Shown: positions 44,648 to 53,724, counted from the first letter of the stretch. The stretch is 64,000 nt of DNA from Stenotrophomonas_A sp035629025 (GCA_035629025.1 DASPIU010000070.1:104265-168264); one strand, 5' to 3'. The notes: generated by a model not told the origin, from the letters alone. Program-made: numbers and translations.

Positions 44648-45807
44648 AGGGTGCGCTCGAACAACTCGCGGCCGATCAGCATGCGGCGGATTTCCGAGGT
44701 GCCCGCGCCAATCTCGTACAACTTCGCATCGCGCCACAAGCGCCCGGTCGGGTACTCGTTGACGTAACCGTTGCCGCCCAGAACCTGGATGGCCTGGCCG
44801 GTGAGCCAGGTCGCCTTTTCCGCCGCGTAGAGAATGGCACCAGCTGCGTCCTGGCGCGTGGTGCGGCCCTGGTCGCAGGCGCGGGCCACCGCATACACAT
44901 AGGCGCGGCACGCATTGAGGCCGACATACATGTCGGCGATCTTGGCCTGGATCAGCTGGAAAGTGCCGATCGGCTCGCCAAACTGGCGGCGCTCGTGCAC
45001 ATAGGGCAGCACCACATCCAGGGCCGCCGCCATCAGGCCCAGCGGCCCACCGGAGAGCACCACGCGTTCGTAGTCCAGACCGGACATCAGCACGCGCACG
45101 CCGCGGCCGACTTCACCCAGGACGTTTTCCGCCGGCACCCTGCAGTTGTCGAACACCAGTTCGCAGGTGTTGGAGCCGCGCATGCCGAGCTTGTCCAGTT
45201 TCTGCGCGGTGCTGAAGCCGGGCATGCCCTTCTCGATGAGGAAGGCGGTGATGCCGCGCGCGCCGGCTTCCGGGTCGGTCTTGGCGTAGACCACCAGCAC
45301 GTCCGCGTCGGGTCCGTTGGTGATCCACATCTTGTTGCCGTTGAGCACGTAGTGGTCGCCGTGGTGCTCGGCGCGCAGCTTCATCGAAACCACATCCGAG
45401 CCCGCGCCCGGTTCGCTCATCGCCAGCGCGCCGACGTATTGCCCGCTGCACAGCCTGGGCAGGTAGCGCGCCTTCTGCGCCTCGCTGCCGTTCTTGCGCA
45501 GCTGGTTCACGCACAGGTTCGAGTGCGCGCCGTAGGAAAGGCCAATGGCACCGGAAGCGCGGGAGATCTCCTCCATCGCCACCACATGGGCGAGATATCC
45601 CATGCCGCTGCCGCCATACTCTTCCTCCACCGTCAGGCCGAGCAGGCCCTGCTCGCCGAGCTGGCGCCAGAGCGGGGCAGGGAAGGCGTTGTCGTGATCG
45701 ACGGCCGCGGCGATTGGCGCGATCTGGCGGGCGGCAAAGGCCGCCACGCTTTCGCGCAGCATGTCGATGTCCTCGCCCAGGTCGAAATTCAGCGACGGCA
45801 CGTGCAT
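44644..45807 (-). CDS. liuA: Isovaleryl-CoA dehydrogenase LiuA
   Basis: 387-residue acyl-CoA dehydrogenase. The catalytic Glu is in SGLDYERVVLSGGPLGLM, the context that marks isovaleryl-CoA dehydrogenases; other motifs are YGAHSNLCVNQLRKNG, AMSEPGAGSDVVSMKL, and the C-terminal LWRDAKLYEIGAGTSEIRRMLIGREL. FAD-dependent oxidation of isovaleryl-CoA starts this branch of leucine catabolism. It is first in the liuA-liuB-liuD operon and divergent from a TetR gene. Its stop codon comes from the REP element. Confidence 0.9.
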   Translation of the reverse strand: MHVPSLNFDLGEDIDMLRESVAAFAARQIAPIAAAVDHDNAFPAPLWRQLGEQGLLGLTVEEEYGGSGMGYLAHVVAMEEISRASGAIGLSYGAHSNLCVNQLRKNGSEAQKARYLPRLCSGQYVGALAMSEPGAGSDVVSMKLRAEHHGDHYVLNGNKMWITNGPDADVLVVYAKTDPEAGARGITAFLIEKGMPGFSTAQKLDKLGMRGSNTCELVFDNCRVPAENVLGEVGRGVRVLMSGLDYERVVLSGGPLGLMAAALDVVLPYVHERRQFGEPIGTFQLIQAKIADMYVGLNACRAYVYAVARACDQGRTTRQDAAGAILYAAEKATWLTGQAIQVLGGNGYVNEYPTGRLWRDAKLYEIGAGTSEIRRMLIGRELFERTL

Positions 45808-45896
45808 GGTGGTGCTCCGGTGGAGAACGCGCCGGGGCGGACGGCAGGAAGCCGTCGACGAGCGGGCGTCGCACCAGCCTAGCCCGTTCCGCGCAA

Positions 45897-45913
45897 GAAT
45901 TGAATGGCAATTC
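45897..45913. promoter_or_regulatory. Candidate TetR operator between liuA and the TetR gene
   Basis: GAATTG-AATGG-CAATTC is a perfect 6-bp inverted repeat, with another AATTG half-site at 45917-45921. It lies 23 bases from the TetR start and about 90 from liuA. Position and symmetry suit an operator for the divergent regulator. Confidence 0.55.
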
Positions 45914-45936
45914 ACAAATTGAGTCGCTAAACCCGC

Positions 45937-46554
45937 ATGGCCTACAAACGCTCCCCCCTGATGGAAGAACGCCTGGCCGGCAACCGGCAGCGCATCCTGC
46001 ATGCCGCGCGCGGCCTGGTTGCCGAGGGCGGCTACCGCAATGCCCCGATCACCGCGGTCGCCTCTGCGGCCGGTGTTTCGACCGGGCAGATATACCGGCA
46101 CTTCCCCTCCAAAGCCGACCTGTTCGTGGAAGTTCTGCATCACGCGGTCGAGCATGAGATCGCCATCCTGCGTGCCATCGCCGCCGAACCGCTCCCGGTT
46201 TCGCGGCGCCTGCGGCGTGCGGTGGAAGCCTTTGTCAGGCGCGCGCTGGCCGGCCCGGGTCTGGCCTGGGCCTTCATTGCCGAGCCCGTGGAAGCCGAGG
46301 TGGACGACGAACGCATTCGCGCCCGCCGGCTATTGGGCGAAGTGTTCCGCGACCTGCTGGCCGAAGGCATGGTCAAGGGCGAACTGCCGCCGCAGGATCT
46401 GGATGCCTCCGCTGCCTGCCTGGTCGGCGCCTATACCGAAGCCCTGGTCGGACCGCTGGCGCCGAGCCGGGAAAGCCCGCGCGATGGCGAGCAACTGGTC
46501 GAAGCGATCTGCGGTTTTTGCCTGCGCGCGGTAGGTGCGCGCCTGGACGAATGA
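45937..46554 (+). CDS. TetR-family regulator, divergent from the liu operon
   Basis: 205 residues. The N-terminal helix-turn-helix is NRQRILHAARGLVAEGGYRNAPITAVASAAGVSTGQIYRHFPSKADLFVEVL, a textbook TetR domain, with a helical ligand-binding C-terminus. The gene is divergent from liuA, with a 6-bp inverted repeat between the two starts, so it probably represses the liu genes and responds to a branched-chain acyl-CoA; this is inferred. It is followed after 4 bases by a convergent DUF3325 gene. Confidence 0.88.
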   Translation: MAYKRSPLMEERLAGNRQRILHAARGLVAEGGYRNAPITAVASAAGVSTGQIYRHFPSKADLFVEVLHHAVEHEIAILRAIAAEPLPVSRRLRRAVEAFVRRALAGPGLAWAFIAEPVEAEVDDERIRARRLLGEVFRDLLAEGMVKGELPPQDLDASAACLVGAYTEALVGPLAPSRESPRDGEQLVEAICGFCLRAVGARLDE

Positions 46555-46558
46555 GCGC

Positions 46559-46897
46559 CTAACCCAGCCACCAGTGCAGAACGCCGGCCACCACCGGCGC
46601 ACTCCAGGCCAGCGGCGCGATGGCCGCAGGGCGATAGGGCAGCAGGCCCAGTACCAGCACCACGGCCGAGGCGGTGAGCGTGCCGATCCACAGGACCGTG
46701 CCGGCCGCGCCGCCACGTGCCGCCACGCACAGCGCGAACGAGGCCACCAGCAGCAGCCAGCCCACGACACGCAACAGGCGCCGCCGCGAAGTCGGCAACG
46801 CTGGTTGCCCGGGCTGCACATGGGCTGGATGCTTCATCGCCCGCCACAATGCGGTGAAGCCGGAAAACCCGAACGCCAGCGCCAGCCCGACAGTCAT
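46559..46897 (-). CDS. DUF3325 small membrane protein
   Basis: 112 residues with about three transmembrane helices (GLALAFGFSGFTALWRAM, LLRVVGWLLLVASFALCVAA, LWIGTLTASAVVLVLGLLPY) and an MKHP motif after the first helix, the DUF3325 pattern. Such proteins sit with PepSY-type proteins in iron-acquisition loci. Its ATG overlaps the stop of the PepSY gene upstream by 4 bases, so it is last in the operon. Role unknown. Confidence 0.8.
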   Translation of the reverse strand: MTVGLALAFGFSGFTALWRAMKHPAHVQPGQPALPTSRRRLLRVVGWLLLVASFALCVAARGGAAGTVLWIGTLTASAVVLVLGLLPYRPAAIAPLAWSAPVVAGVLHWWLG

Positions 46898-48528
46898 GCG
46901 TGTTCGCCGGCAGCTGCGGGTTGTGCGACGGTCTGCGCAGCGCGCTGCACCACCATCGGTGCCTGCGCGGGTTTGGCCTTGCGCTGCGAAGCGGGCAACG
47001 GCGGCTGCCAGCGCTGCATGCGGCGCGCGGCCACCGCCAGGCACAGGCCCAGGCCCAGGCAGACCAGGTCCACACCGGCCAGCGACCACAGCCCGGCGGG
47101 AATCGTCACGCCCAGGTGGATGCCGGTGGTCAGCGCATTGAGCAGCGGAATGCCGGCGAACAGCGCGGCCGCGACATAGAGCTGCCAGGCCCACATGGCC
47201 CGCTTCGGCCAGACGAAGGCAGCCAGCAGCGCGGCGCTCCAGGCCCAGAAGAACACGTTGGCTTCCAGGTTGGCGCGGCCTTCCAGGCCCACCGGCAACA
47301 GCCGGTTGCCCCAGAAGTAGGCGGCAAACGCAATCGGCAGGCCGGCGATGGCGCCGATGTTGAGCGAATCGACCAGGCGCAGGCCAAACCCGATGCGCCC
47401 GGACTTCAGATGCTTCGGCCGTTCCTTGGCCGCCCACAGGACCGCGCCGCTGGCCACCATCAGGCAGCCGAGCAGGCCACAGGTGAAGAACAGCAGGCGC
47501 AGGGCCGGGTCGGCGAAGTGCGCGATATGCAAGCCAAACAGCGTGCCGTAAGTGCGGGTCGCCGCGCCCGGCGGTTGGCTGCGCTCCAGCAACTGGCCGC
47601 TGATGCCATCGAAACGCAGCGAGGGCACGTTGCTGGAAACCGAGCTCTCGCGCGCGATGAAGACCACGCCGGCATTGGCATCGTCCACATTGGACACCGC
47701 CACGCGGTTGACCTCCACGCCCGGCCATTGCGCCTGGGCCTTTGTCAGCAGCGTGGCAAGCGGCAGCATCGTGGCCGGTGTGCCCGCGGCGGTGCGCGTG
47801 TCGGCGATGCGGTTGGCGGCTTCTTCGTAATAGCGCTCCGGGTGCTGCGGGTAGCGCGCGTTGATGCCCCACGGCAGGTACATGAAGACCAGGGTGACCA
47901 GGCCGGTGTAGGTGATCATCGCGTGGAAGGGCAGGGCGAGTACCGCACTGGCGTTGTGGAAATCCAGCCACGAGCGCTGGCCCTTGCCCGGCCGGAAGGT
48001 GAAGAAATCCTTGAAGATCTTCTTGTGCGTGATGATCCCGGTAATGATCGCCACCAGCATGAACATCGCGCAGAAGCCAACGATGTAGCGTGCCCAGATC
48101 GCCGGCAGGTAATGCAGGTCGAAATGCAGGCGATACAGGAATTCGCCGCCCTTGGTTTCACGCGCGGCCACTGCCTTGCCGCTGCGCGGACCCACCGTGG
48201 CTTCGCCATACGGAGGCAGCGCTGGCGCGCCTTCCGCGGCGGGCGCGTTGATCCAGTACATGCTGATGACCTGCGAGCGGACATCGGGCAGGGTGATGTT
48301 CCAGCCGGTTGCGTGTGGCGCGTTGTGGCGCAGATAGCGTTCGGCGCTGTCCAGCGCGGTGGCGGCATCGACCTGGGTGATCGGCAGCTCGGGGCGCATC
48401 CAGCGGCTGATCTCTTCCTTGTAATAGGCGCTGGTGCCGCCCATGAAGATCAGCAGCAGCACCCAGCCGACCAGCAGGCCGGTCCAGGTGTGCAGCCATG
48501 CCATCGATTGGCGGAAGCCCTGCTTCAT
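46894..48528 (-). CDS. PepSY-associated membrane protein, iron-uptake linked
   Basis: 544 residues with about seven transmembrane helices. The first is WLHTWTGLLVGWVLLLIFMGGTSAYYKEEI, characteristic of PepSY_TM proteins, and there are HFDLHYLP and HNASAVLALPFHAMITYTG with conserved histidines, as in the FpvG/ferric-reductase-like group. It may reduce siderophore-bound iron in the inner membrane. Start and stop overlap neighbours by 4 bases on both sides. The operon has a Fur-like box upstream. Confidence 0.85.
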   Translation of the reverse strand: MKQGFRQSMAWLHTWTGLLVGWVLLLIFMGGTSAYYKEEISRWMRPELPITQVDAATALDSAERYLRHNAPHATGWNITLPDVRSQVISMYWINAPAAEGAPALPPYGEATVGPRSGKAVAARETKGGEFLYRLHFDLHYLPAIWARYIVGFCAMFMLVAIITGIITHKKIFKDFFTFRPGKGQRSWLDFHNASAVLALPFHAMITYTGLVTLVFMYLPWGINARYPQHPERYYEEAANRIADTRTAAGTPATMLPLATLLTKAQAQWPGVEVNRVAVSNVDDANAGVVFIARESSVSSNVPSLRFDGISGQLLERSQPPGAATRTYGTLFGLHIAHFADPALRLLFFTCGLLGCLMVASGAVLWAAKERPKHLKSGRIGFGLRLVDSLNIGAIAGLPIAFAAYFWGNRLLPVGLEGRANLEANVFFWAWSAALLAAFVWPKRAMWAWQLYVAAALFAGIPLLNALTTGIHLGVTIPAGLWSLAGVDLVCLGLGLCLAVAARRMQRWQPPLPASQRKAKPAQAPMVVQRAAQTVAQPAAAGEHA

Positions 48529-48821
48529 GCCGCCGCCTGCCGCAGCAAGGCGGCGAGCGCGAACATCAGCAAGGTGGGCACGACAATGCCAAGCCAGGCG
48601 CGCCACGCGGTAGCCGCCGCGAATGCCCACAGCGCAGCGCAGGCACAGACCAGGATGCCGACCATCATGCCCGTCAACACCGCCTGGCTTGGCGTGCGCA
48701 ACGCCATTGCCAGCAACACGCTGGCCGCGCTGGCCAAGGCATAGCCACCGAAGATCGCCGCGCAGCTGCGCGAAAGCACGCCCAGCCAGGGGCGCTTGGA
48801 CCAGGACGCGGCGGTGGCCAT
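48525..48821 (-). CDS. DUF3649 small membrane protein
   Basis: 98 residues with three transmembrane helices (CAAIFGGYALASAASVLLAMAL, VLTGMMVGILVCACAALWAFAAA, WRAWLGIVVPTLLMFALAALL). DUF3649 proteins occur with PepSY_TM proteins and TonB-dependent siderophore receptors. ATG at 48821, or GTG at 48830. It overlaps the PepSY gene by 4 bases. Confidence 0.8.
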   Translation of the reverse strand: MATAASWSKRPWLGVLSRSCAAIFGGYALASAASVLLAMALRTPSQAVLTGMMVGILVCACAALWAFAAATAWRAWLGIVVPTLLMFALAALLRQAAA

Positions 48822-48837
48822 GCGCGACACGGCAGGC

Positions 48838-49485
48838 TTACTCGGCGGCGAAGGTCAGCGTGCTGATGTGGTGCATCACCGCGACCGGCTTGCCGGCGAT
48901 GGTCTGCTGCACTGGCTCCTTGTGGCTGACCATCACGATGTGGCGGCCGGGGCCGAGCTTGGGCAGCACGACCTGGCCCTTCGCATCGGATTTGAGCGTC
49001 TTCTGCCAGCGCCGCGGGTCAATGACCGCCACTTCGGCATCGGCCAGCGGCTTGTCGCGGAACAGGACGGTGAAGGTGTCGCCGTTCTGGCGGGTCGGCA
49101 CCAGTTCCAGGGCCAGGCGCCCGTCGGTGCTGCTGCGGCCGGCACGCGCGTAATAGCTGACCGACTCGAAACGCTTGTCCTCGCCCTGCCAGGGCTCGAA
49201 TACCTTGTCGTCGAACAGCCAGGCGTCGCCGGCGCCTTGCAGCGGCGCCACCAGGTGGTCGCCCTGGCGGGTGGTTGCTCCCGCCTTGCCTTGCGCGCTG
49301 AAAAGCTCGAAGTGCTTCACCCGCCCCAGTTCGTCCTCGGCCGGATTGGCCACGTCCTCGGCCGGCTCACCGAAATACACCCGCACCGGGCCAGTGCCAG
49401 CGTCTCGTTCGATCCAGATTTCGTGGGCCTGGGCGCTCAGGCTCAGGGTCGACCAGGCCAGACAGGCGAGCAGCAGTCCTTTCAT
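48838..49485 (-). CDS. DUF4198 periplasmic protein, metal-uptake linked
   Basis: 215 residues with a signal peptide (MKGLLLACLAWSTLSLSAQA) ending before HEIWIERD, the typical N-terminus of DUF4198 proteins associated with metal transport (NikM-like). KPLADAEVAVIDPRRWQKTLKSDAKGQVVLPKLGPGRHIVMVSHKEP is the Ig-like fold that follows. It heads a four-gene operon; a palindrome resembling a Fur box lies 30 bases upstream, so iron control is likely. No TonB-dependent receptor is next to it. Confidence 0.85.
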   Translation of the reverse strand: MKGLLLACLAWSTLSLSAQAHEIWIERDAGTGPVRVYFGEPAEDVANPAEDELGRVKHFELFSAQGKAGATTRQGDHLVAPLQGAGDAWLFDDKVFEPWQGEDKRFESVSYYARAGRSSTDGRLALELVPTRQNGDTFTVLFRDKPLADAEVAVIDPRRWQKTLKSDAKGQVVLPKLGPGRHIVMVSHKEPVQQTIAGKPVAVMHHISTLTFAAE

Positions 49486-49515
49486 TGCGGGTTCCTAGAG
49501 TGGGGCGATGTTGGG

Positions 49516-49528
49516 AATGATACTCATT
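49516..49528. promoter_or_regulatory. Fur-box-like palindrome
   Basis: AATGA-TAC-TCATT is a perfect 5-bp inverted repeat close to the Fur consensus core. It lies 31 bases upstream of the DUF4198 start, inside an AT-rich island, and fits iron repression of the four-gene operon. Confidence 0.6.
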
Positions 49529-49732
49529 TTGCGGGAATGCGGCGACGCGGAATCATGCCGCGTCGCCGCATTTCCAGCGCCGCTAACCGCTGCGGGGAGC
49601 AGATTTGACGGGCACTTCCCGACTTGGCGCAGGCCAGAGCGCCCAGGCCGATGCCGGGGGCTTCAGTGAATACGGACTGGCTCTATACTCCGACGCGTAC
49701 AAGGTCCCCGAGCCATAGCCAGGAGTGAGTGC

Positions 49733-50251
49733 GTGCGGAATTACGATCTCGAGTTCCTGAAAAAATTCTCCATGGTGATCGGCCTGCTGGTGCTCATCAC
49801 CCTGGGTTTGATCGTCTTTGCGGCCTATCTGCAAAAGGCCATTCCGGACGAGGTCTCACCGACCGCGGCCAAGCGCACCGAGCAGCGCATCGCGCCGGCC
49901 GGCGCGGTCTATGCCGGCAGCACTGGCGCCGCCGCACAGGCCGCCGCGCATGCCGCGGCGATGGCCAAGGCTGCCTCGCAGGTTGCCTATGGCGGCACCA
50001 CCGACGGCAAGGTGATCTTCGACAACCTGTGCACCGCCTGCCACACCAACGGCGTGGGCAACGCGCCGACGCTGGACCACGCGCATTGGGACAAGCGCCT
50101 GGCGCAGGGCAAGGACACCCTCTACAAGCATGCGATCGAGGGCTACACCGGGCCGGACGGCGGGATCATGCCGCCGAAGGGTGGCAACCCTTCGCTGACC
50201 GAAGAGCAGGTCAAGGCGACCGTCGACTGGATGGTCGGCAACCTGAAATAG
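49733..50251 (+). CDS. Cytochrome c5-family protein, membrane-anchored
   Basis: 172 residues. An N-terminal transmembrane anchor (MVIGLLVLITLGLIVFAAYL) is followed by an Ala-rich linker and one c-type haem domain with CTACH and the distal Met in GGIMPPKGG. It is a periplasmic electron carrier. The GTG at 49733 is preceded by AGGAGTG; the start is thus likely GTG. The nuclease gene follows after 73 bases. Confidence 0.88.
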   Translation: MRNYDLEFLKKFSMVIGLLVLITLGLIVFAAYLQKAIPDEVSPTAAKRTEQRIAPAGAVYAGSTGAAAQAAAHAAAMAKAASQVAYGGTTDGKVIFDNLCTACHTNGVGNAPTLDHAHWDKRLAQGKDTLYKHAIEGYTGPDGGIMPPKGGNPSLTEEQVKATVDWMVGNLK

Positions 50252-50324
50252 ACCGGGTGTGTCTTGCACGCCCCGCGCCGCCTCACCGGGCGGCGTTTTG
50301 CTTTCAGTTCCCATGGAGTTGCCG

Positions 50325-52067
50325 ATGTCGCGTTTCCCGTCTCCCTGCTCGCCGATCCTGCGCGTGGCCGTGCTGACCATGGCCCTGTGTGCCGTGCTGC
50401 CGGCATCGGCCGCCACGAACGCCATAGCGATCGGCGCGGTGCAGGGCGATGCGGGACGCAGTGCGTTTGCAGGCAGCCAAGTCACGATTGAGGGCGTCGT
50501 CACCGCCGACTGGCGCGACAGCCTCGGCGGCTTCTTCATCCAGGATGCGGGCGATGGCGATGACAGCACCTCCGACGCGCTCTTCGTCCAGGCCGCGGAC
50601 GCTGCGCAAGTCGCGGTGGGCGATCGCCTGCGAGTGAGTGGCCAGGTACTGGAGGCGGCGGCCGGCGCGCAGGCATCGTTGACCACGCTCAAGGCCGACC
50701 GCATCGACACCCTGGCGCGCGCGCAGCCATTGCCGCTGCGCGAAATCGCCGCCGCACCCGCCGACTGGCGCGCGCTGGAAGGCGAGCGCGTGCGCATCAC
50801 CGCACCGCTGACCCTGTCGGGCAGCGATGGCCTGGAGCGCAACGGCGAGCTGGTGGCGTCCTTTGAAGGGCGCCTGTGGCAACCCAGCGAAGTCGCCGTT
50901 CCTGGCAGCGCGGCCTATGCGCAGGTCGAGCGCGACAACGCGCGACGCCGGCTGCTGCTCGATGACGGCAGCAGCAAGCGCAACCCCGACAGCGTTGCCT
51001 ATCTGCCTGCCGCCGCGCTGCTGCGCACCGGCACGCAACTCGGCGCGGTCGAAGGCATCGTCGATCGCCGCTACGACGGCAGCTGGCGCCTGCAGTTGAC
51101 CGCGCCGCTGCAACTGTCTGCCGCACAGCGCCCGGCACCACCGCAGGTGCCCGGCGCACTGCGCGTGGCAGCGTTCAACCTGGAGAACTTCTTCAACGGC
51201 GACGGCCAGGGCGGCGGCTTTCCGACCCTGCGCGGCGCGCGTACGCAAGCAGAGTTCCAGGCCCAGCTGGCCAAGTTGGTCGCCACCATCCGCCCGCTGC
51301 AGGCCGATGTGGCTGCGCTGATGGAGCTGGAGAACGATGGCTATGGCAAGGCGTCTGCCATCGCCACGCTGGTCGCGGCATTGAACGGCGAGCAGGGCGC
51401 TGCGGGAGACTGGCGTTACGTCGATGCTGGCCAGGGCCCGGGCAGCAACCCGATTCGCGTCGGCCTGATCTATCGCGCTTCCCGGGTCGAAGCCGTGGGC
51501 AAACCGGCCGTGCTTGAGGGCGGCCCGTTCGTTGACCACAGCCGCGTGCCGCTGGCCCAGGCCTTCCGCAGCAGGGCAGGTGGCAAGCCATTCGTCGTGG
51601 TTGCCAACCACTTCAAATCCAAGGGTTGCAGCGAAGCCAGCGGTGCCGATGCCGATCAGCACGATGGCCAGGCTTGCTGGAATGCCACCCGCGTGGAAAC
51701 CGCGCGCAAGCTCGACGACTGGTTGCGTACCGATCCCACCGGCATCGGCAACCAGCGTGCGCTGCTGCTGGGCGACTTCAATGCCTATGCGCAGGAAGCG
51801 CCACTGCGCGAACTGCGTGCGCGCGGCTGGCAGGATGCCTTCGTGGTGGCCGGCGTCGAGCAGCCCTATAGCTACGTCTACAACGGCCAGACCGGGCGCC
51901 TGGACCACGCCTTGCTGAGTCCGTCGCTGGCGCCGGCCTTGCGCGGCGCCGCCGAGTGGCACATCAACGCCGACGAACAGGATGCGCTGGGTTACCGCGA
52001 GCGCAATGTCGAAGGCCCGTGGCGAAGCTCCGACCACGACCCGCTGCTGCTGGGCCTGGATCCCTGA
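50325..52067 (+). CDS. Secreted endonuclease of the ExeM/NucH type
   Basis: 580 residues. A signal peptide (about residues 1-30, ending ASA) leads to an OB-fold (ITIEGVVTADW to ITAPLTLSGSDGLE) and a C-terminal endonuclease/exonuclease/phosphatase domain: VAAFNLENFFNGDG, LMELENDGYG, VVANHFKSKGC, LLGDFNAYAQE and SSDHDPLLLGLDP. The catalytic Asp/His set is present. It is likely an extracellular DNase involved in nutrient or biofilm DNA turnover. The ATG at 50325 has GGAG at a good distance. Confidence 0.88.
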   Translation: MSRFPSPCSPILRVAVLTMALCAVLPASAATNAIAIGAVQGDAGRSAFAGSQVTIEGVVTADWRDSLGGFFIQDAGDGDDSTSDALFVQAADAAQVAVGDRLRVSGQVLEAAAGAQASLTTLKADRIDTLARAQPLPLREIAAAPADWRALEGERVRITAPLTLSGSDGLERNGELVASFEGRLWQPSEVAVPGSAAYAQVERDNARRRLLLDDGSSKRNPDSVAYLPAAALLRTGTQLGAVEGIVDRRYDGSWRLQLTAPLQLSAAQRPAPPQVPGALRVAAFNLENFFNGDGQGGGFPTLRGARTQAEFQAQLAKLVATIRPLQADVAALMELENDGYGKASAIATLVAALNGEQGAAGDWRYVDAGQGPGSNPIRVGLIYRASRVEAVGKPAVLEGGPFVDHSRVPLAQAFRSRAGGKPFVVVANHFKSKGCSEASGADADQHDGQACWNATRVETARKLDDWLRTDPTGIGNQRALLLGDFNAYAQEAPLRELRARGWQDAFVVAGVEQPYSYVYNGQTGRLDHALLSPSLAPALRGAAEWHINADEQDALGYRERNVEGPWRSSDHDPLLLGLDP

Positions 52068-52105
52068 GTGGCTGGCGCGGTCGCACTGGCCGTGCCGTGG
52101 ATGCC

Positions 52106-52978
52106 TCAGCCCTTGGCGGCCATCGCGATCAGCCCGATGGCCAGCACCGCCAGCGCCAGACCGGCGCGATTCCAGCCGCTGGTGCGTTCGCCAAAGGCGA
52201 AGATGCCGACCAGCGCGCCCAGCGCCACCACGCCGATGTTCATCGTCGCAAACACCACCGCCGGACTGTGCGGCAGCGCCTGGTGCGCGCGCACGTAGAA
52301 CAGGATGTTGGCGAAGTTCAGCGCGCCCAGCAGCAGCCCGCCGAACAGGCTGCGGCGGTCAAAGCGCATGTGCCCGCGCAGGCGCCGCACCAGTTGCGCC
52401 AGCAGCATCAGGGCGAAGGCCAAGGCGAAGCACAGCGTCAACGAGCTCAATGAAGACACGCCAGCCAGGGCAATGCGCTTGAGCAGCACGTCGATCAAGG
52501 CAAAGCCCACCCACACGGCCAGCAGCCACGGCCAGCCGGCCGAGCGGCCCGTGCCCGATCGCTCGGTCCGGTCAGGACGATGCAGGATGCCGACGATCGC
52601 CAACAACCCCAGGGCCAGCCCAGCAAGTTTGAGTGTGCCGACCTGCTCGCCGAACCACAGGAACGCGGCGGCGAGCGACAACAGCAGCGACAGGCGCTGG
52701 GCCACGTCGCTGCGCACGATGCCGGCAATGCGCACCGCACGAGCCAGGGCGAGGAAGATCGAGGGCAGGGCAATGGCCAGCAGCAGCAACGCCAGCCACG
52801 GGGTCTGCGGCGCGCGCAGCGCCGCCAGCGACGGATCGAGCAGCCACAACGCCAGCGCCCCGGCGACGGCGTAGTTCCAGGTAATCGCCTGGCCGACATC
52901 GATGCGCTGGCGCGGGGCCAGTTTCAGCAGCACCGAAACCAGGACGCTGCAGAGCACGCTGAGCAGAAGAAAGGGCAT
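52106..52978 (-). CDS. EamA/DMT-family transporter
   Basis: 290 residues with ten predicted transmembrane helices in two EamA halves (DVGQAITWNYAVAGALALWLL in the first, LFGGLLLGALNFANILFYVRAHQALPHSPAVVFATMNIGVVALGALVGIFAFGER in the second). Substrate unknown; the family exports amino acids and other small metabolites. The gene is convergent with the nuclease gene and divergent from the hydrolase gene at 53043. Confidence 0.85.
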   Translation of the reverse strand: MPFLLLSVLCSVLVSVLLKLAPRQRIDVGQAITWNYAVAGALALWLLDPSLAALRAPQTPWLALLLLAIALPSIFLALARAVRIAGIVRSDVAQRLSLLLSLAAAFLWFGEQVGTLKLAGLALGLLAIVGILHRPDRTERSGTGRSAGWPWLLAVWVGFALIDVLLKRIALAGVSSLSSLTLCFALAFALMLLAQLVRRLRGHMRFDRRSLFGGLLLGALNFANILFYVRAHQALPHSPAVVFATMNIGVVALGALVGIFAFGERTSGWNRAGLALAVLAIGLIAMAAKG

Positions 52979-53042
52979 GGGCAGGACGATGCGATGTGCC
53001 AGCGCGCGTCGAGCCGCCGGGCGGGGCGGTTATTATGACGGC

Positions 53043-53708
53043 ATGACCGAAGTCTCCCCCTCCGAGTCCGGCACCGTGTTGCTGGACGGCCCCGCCGGCC
53101 CACTGGAAGTGGCCGTGGACCTGCCCGAGAGCGAGGTCGCGGCGTTGCCGGTAGTGGCCATCGTCTGTCACCCGCTGTCCACCGAGGGCGGCACCATGCA
53201 CAACAAGGTGGTGACGATGACCGCGCGCGCGCTGCGCGAACTGGGCGTGGTCGTGGTGCGCTTCAACTTCCGCGGTGTCGGCGCTTCCGCCGGCAGGTTC
53301 GATCATGGCAATGGCGAACAGGATGATCTGCGCGCCGTCGCCGCCTGGGTACGCGCGCATCGGCCAGACGCGGCGCTGTGGCTGGCCGGTTTCAGTTTCG
53401 GCGCGCATGTCGCCCTGCGCATGGCCGCTGAACTGCAGCCGCAGGGGCTGGTGTCGATCGCGCCGCCGGTGGACCGTGGTTGGGACTTCAGCGGTGTGCA
53501 ACCGCCGACGCAGTGGCTGGTGATCCAGGGCGATGCCGACGAGATCGTCGATGCGCAGGCCGTGTATCGCTGGCTCGATACCCTCGATGCGCCGCACGAA
53601 CTGGTGCGCATGCCCGATACCAGCCATTTCTTCCACCGCAAGCTGATCGACCTGCGCGGCGCGATCCAGCACGGCGTGCGGCGCTGGCTGCCCGGCGCGG
53701 ATTCCTGA
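53043..53708 (+). CDS. Alpha/beta hydrolase of the YcjY/CocE-NonD-like group
   Basis: 221 residues. The nucleophile elbow is LAGFSFGAHVAL, the oxyanion segment is IVCHPLSTEGGTMHNKVV, and the His is in DTSHFFHRKL. The hallmark VVRFNFRGVGASAGRFDHGNGEQDDL is typical of small conserved hydrolases of this group. Substrate unknown. It is followed by zapE after 16 bases and probably co-transcribed. Confidence 0.85.
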   Translation: MTEVSPSESGTVLLDGPAGPLEVAVDLPESEVAALPVVAIVCHPLSTEGGTMHNKVVTMTARALRELGVVVVRFNFRGVGASAGRFDHGNGEQDDLRAVAAWVRAHRPDAALWLAGFSFGAHVALRMAAELQPQGLVSIAPPVDRGWDFSGVQPPTQWLVIQGDADEIVDAQAVYRWLDTLDAPHELVRMPDTSHFFHRKLIDLRGAIQHGVRRWLPGADS

Positions 53709-53724
53709 GGCGGGCGGCCCGGAC

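Noticed and set aside
46898..47971. Upstream extension of the DUF3325 frame on the minus strand
   Set aside because: It is out of frame with the PepSY membrane protein encoded on the same strand; only the part from the ATG at 46897 is the DUF3325 protein.
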